From Devosia sp. (lineage in GTDB: Bacteria; Pseudomonadota; Alphaproteobacteria; Rhizobiales; Devosiaceae), in NCBI GenBank assembly GCA_028290245.1, contig JAQGKG010000477.1, positions 1-8,293 of the forward strand: a DNA stretch of 8,293 nt, written 5' to 3'. The position numbers were made by a program, and so were the translations under genes. Positions 6,021-8,293 of this stretch are shown here, piece after piece. The stretch's first letter is position 1, and every line of letters begins with the position of its first letter. Below the pieces are notes generated by a model. The model saw only the letters and a list, made by a program, of their open reading frames with translations, was not told the origin of the DNA and made no database searches.

Positions 6021-6049
6021 AAGCAGTGGACGTCAAGCCTTGGAATGCC
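6013..6049. repeat. 11-bp inverted repeat overlapping the stress promoter -35
   Basis: GGCGTTCCAAG (6013-6023) and CTTGGAATGCC (6039-6049) are inverted repeats matching in 10 of 11 positions with a 15-base spacer. The left arm covers the GGAAC -35 element of the coiled-coil gene promoter. It could be an operator for a further regulator, or chance. Confidence 0.45.
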
Positions 6050-6325
6050 GCAGCAACTCCCGTCGGCCTGGATTGGATTCAGGATGGCCGCGCAACTCAA
6101 CCGCAAGGGGGCTGCTGCAATTTCTTGCCCCTTCACCATATCAAAGGTACCTATGGATGCAGAAATACTTGGCCAACGGTGAGATGGAATGGCTCCGTTT
6201 GCATTACGCCATACAGGTCATCAAGTGCATTCAGGATCCGGTCGAAGGGGACGGCGAGGATCAGCAGCGTGCCGGCCAGCAAAAGCTGCTAGCTTCTTCC
6301 ACGACCTTGCTTGCAGAAGTCCTGT
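6050..6325. other. Gap between cyclase and coiled-coil genes; no firm gene
   Basis: No tRNA, convincing terminator or recognised gene was found. Two small frames over the same bases are possible. One, plus 6157-6339 (60 aa, begins MQKYLANGEMEWLRLHYAIQ), has AAGG about nine bases before its ATG and runs 14 bases into the cyclase gene end. The other, minus 6282-6151 from a TTG (43 aa, begins MLAGTLLILAVPFDRIL), is hydrophobic at its start and collinear with the neighbouring genes. Both have G/C-rich third positions, so composition does not decide between them, and neither may be real. Confidence 0.3.
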
Positions 6326-7777
6326 TTACGCCGTGGTAATGATCACCTGGTCGCGACCTGCGTTTTTAGCTTTGTACAACGCAGCATCTGCTTGGTTCAA
6401 AGCTTCTTCGATTTCGAGATCGAAGCGGCCATATCTGGCGACGCCTCCGATACTCATGCTGAGCATGCTTCCTTCGACTGTCCGGATGGTGTGCTGCTTG
6501 ACCGCCTCACGTATACGGTTCGCCAGTATGTCCCCGTCGCGCAGACGACCCGTACGGGCGATGATCGCGAATTCCTCACCGCCAAGGCGACCGAGCAAAT
6601 CGGTGCTTCTCAGGTTGGACTCGACGAGCTTCGTGAAGGCTTTCAATGCATCGTCACCCGCCGAGTGTCCAAATCGGTCGTTGATCGACTTGAAATGGTC
6701 GATGTCGAGCATCAGTACGACCGTCGCAGTGCCGGCGGGATGCTTCATGTGTAGGGTGTCATCGGCAAGGGCGAAAAACGCTCGCCGGTTCAGCACACCG
6801 GTCAGATCATCCGTTGTAGCCGCCTGATCCAGGGCTATCCGCAAAGCCTCGCGTGCGGCGTTCATGCACGCAACGGTCAAAGGTCCCAAGGCGACCAACG
6901 TGATCGCGAAGCGAACGGACATGATCTCCTCGGCGCCCACGCCAGCAACTCCTTTATAGATCATGTCGAGGAAAAAGACGCTCTGACACCAGACCGTGTA
7001 GAGGAGAACCAGGCCTACTGTGACAAAAACTGGATAAAGCATGGCCATCAGGATCAGGGCCGGTAGCGGAAAGACGAACGCGCCGGATCCGCTGATGAGG
7101 TGGCTGCCGTATCCAAGCAGAATTAGTAGAACAAACGCGAATAGCCGTTGGTAGCTGGCTTCCGTCCACGGCGTTGTAAATGTGGTCTGTGCCATCCGCC
7201 TTAGCAGCTGGCGAAAGTTGGCAGGGAAGGCGAGTACCAAGGGGATGAACGTTACATAGTTCGTCCACTCGTTTGAGAAGCAGAACATGAATGCGTTGGC
7301 ATAGGGCACGCCGAACAACAAAGCCGAAACGTGCGACCCCATGATAGACGTGGCCGCCGCGGCAAGAACAGCGGCAAAGAATATTGCGAGGATCGACATT
7401 CCTCCCTTCAGACCCGTGGCTTGACTGCCTAAGCGCTTCAGAAAAATCGACGCTGTCAGAATGCCCGCAAAGTTAGAGCCGGTAAGCGAGAGCGCAGTGA
7501 CCATGTCGTTACCGCTCGCGAGGTCGGCTACGACGAATCCGAAGACCGCAGCAACCCAGTTCAGCGGCGTGAACAGCGGCGGATATCGGAGGAAGATTGC
7601 CGCTGTCACTGCGTTAGCAGGCCAGAAGCCTGCCAAAAACCCAACCGGTCTTGTGGCAGCACCGAGTAGGCAAAGAGACGCCGTTAGCAGAAACACAATC
7701 AGCATTGTCCAGGTGAGCCGGACAATCGAAGTCATGACAGGGGCACTTAAGCTATCGTTCCGGATTACCTCAGTCAT
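6326..7777 (-). CDS. Membrane diguanylate cyclase with MASE1-like sensor region
   Basis: It makes cyclic di-GMP from two GTP at the inner membrane. Residues about 20-290 hold some eight hydrophobic segments resembling a MASE1-type sensor (FWPANAVTAAIFLRYPP near 51-67 is characteristic). The GGDEF domain (about 318-483) is complete: DDLTG at 323-327, metal-binding MLDIDHFKSIND with Asp358, and the active-site GGEEF at 399-403. An inhibitory RxxD site (RSTD, 390-393) lies five residues before GGEEF, so product inhibition is expected. No EAL domain is present. The start used is the ATG at 7777, which overlaps the stop of the TadG-like gene as TAATG. The same frame has an ATG nine codons earlier (7804), within the coding end of that gene, and another at 7735. 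No strong ribosome site precedes any of them, so coupling to the upstream gene is likely. Confidence 0.9.
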   Translation of the reverse strand: MTEVIRNDSLSAPVMTSIVRLTWTMLIVFLLTASLCLLGAATRPVGFLAGFWPANAVTAAIFLRYPPLFTPLNWVAAVFGFVVADLASGNDMVTALSLTGSNFAGILTASIFLKRLGSQATGLKGGMSILAIFFAAVLAAAATSIMGSHVSALLFGVPYANAFMFCFSNEWTNYVTFIPLVLAFPANFRQLLRRMAQTTFTTPWTEASYQRLFAFVLLILLGYGSHLISGSGAFVFPLPALILMAMLYPVFVTVGLVLLYTVWCQSVFFLDMIYKGVAGVGAEEIMSVRFAITLVALGPLTVACMNAAREALRIALDQAATTDDLTGVLNRRAFFALADDTLHMKHPAGTATVVLMLDIDHFKSINDRFGHSAGDDALKAFTKLVESNLRSTDLLGRLGGEEFAIIARTGRLRDGDILANRIREAVKQHTIRTVEGSMLSMSIGGVARYGRFDLEIEEALNQADAALYKAKNAGRDQVIITTA

Positions 7778-8293
7778 TAGCCAACGAGCACGCCATGTTG
7801 GCACCGGACGCCGTATACCTGCACGTCGGCTTCGCCTAGCGACAGCCCCAGCGATTCTAGCAGAGTGGCGATGGTGAGGTCCAAGGTCGGCGCCAGTGGA
7901 GCAATCAATGCCTCTATGAGCGGGCCGATGATACCCAGCCCGATACCGGCAACGGTCAATTTTAGATCGCCGAACAAGGAGCCAACCAGTGAGCCCGTGA
8001 AGCTGGTTGTCTTTGCTGTCTTGAGCGTTCCAGCGGCGATTTCGGACGACGAGAACACTAGGGATACCGGGTTAGTCTGGGCGATTTCGGCGTGAGTCGA
8101 ACCAGTGACTTTGATGCCTAGCGCGTTGACCAGGGTGGCAGCGCCGATCCACGGATTACTGTTAAAGTCACCGAATGTGTGGTCGTTGACTTCGCCTAAG
8201 ATGAGCTTGGCAACACCCGGCCGGGGCGGCGATGGTGGCCGAGCCAAAGGGGGCAGTTGCGGTGGGGCATGAGGCAGCGGTGACTATAGCCTC
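7777..8293 (-). CDS. TadG-like pilus-locus protein, C-terminal part, frameshifted
   Basis: Only the end of the gene is inside the window. The C-terminus GLSLGEADVQVYGVRCQHGVLVG and the preceding TGSTHAEIAQTNPVSLVF resemble the C-terminal region of TadG-like proteins in alphaproteobacteria, which belong to tight-adherence pilus loci and act at the envelope. This is a call from memory of the family, moderately sure. The frame coding VAKLILGEVNDHTFGDF downstream is closed upstream by TAG at 8286-8284. The next frame is open to the window edge, reads EAIVTAASCPTATAPFGSA and joins it at APAG|VAKL. The two halves fit if one base is removed near 8216-8226. As written, the upstream frame would stop at TGA 8170-8168. 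This is either a sequencing or assembly error in a G/C run or a real disruption. The stop overlaps the cyclase start. Confidence 0.6.

Noticed and set aside
5408..6292. 294-residue plus-strand ORF opposite the coiled-coil gene
   Set aside because: The composition (Ser, Ala and Cys runs) is what antisense of a Gln/Ala/Glu coiled coil gives, and it crosses the EcfG-type promoter.

Overview
The window looks like a chromosomal piece of an alphaproteobacterium. Base composition is GC-rich, a near-perfect EcfG-type (general stress response) promoter is present, and a TadG-like pilus-locus protein is followed by a diguanylate cyclase. The genus cannot be read from the sequence; the TadG-like tail reminds me of Sphingomonadales proteins, but that is only an impression. 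No tRNA, rRNA, CRISPR array, insertion sequence or phage gene was seen.

Layout. 1-726 (minus): exported FecR-domain protein whose C-terminal end leaves the window inside a (GTTGGC)n tandem repeat coding for Asn-Ala. 727-971: divergent regulatory region. 972-1531 (plus): three very small hydrophobic or membrane proteins of 67, 56 and 46 residues, two of them too short for ordinary ORF calling. 1528-4160 (minus): a tightly packed three-gene operon for an exported PepSY-like protein with an Asn/Gly octapeptide-repeat region, an OmpR/PhoB-family response regulator and a PhoQ-like sensor kinase. The genes abut or overlap (TAG|ATG, then TTGA). 4161-4366: divergent region with a candidate operator and a perfect 13-bp inverted repeat. 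4367-4630 (plus): small hypothetical protein. 4816-5967 (minus): membrane-anchored coiled-coil protein under a GGAAC-N16-CGTT promoter. 6326-7777 (minus): MASE1-like membrane diguanylate cyclase. 7777-8293 (minus): C-terminal part of a TadG-like protein that appears to carry a one-base frameshift near 8216-8226.

How it may fit together. The two-component operon and the FecR gene both encode exported proteins with low-complexity Asn-rich tails or linkers. Both have related tandem hexamers (TTGTAA/CTGTCA-like, repeated every 11 bp) upstream. This suggests, as inference, that the response regulator controls its own operon plus the FecR gene and perhaps the small-protein cluster. The coiled-coil gene, and more weakly the first small-protein gene, look like targets of the EcfG stress sigma factor. 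The TadG-like gene and the cyclase overlap as TAATG and are probably co-transcribed, linking a pilus or surface locus with c-di-GMP signalling. Most of the window is explained by known families. The less explained parts are the shared upstream boxes, the small-protein cluster, the inverted repeats and the frameshift.
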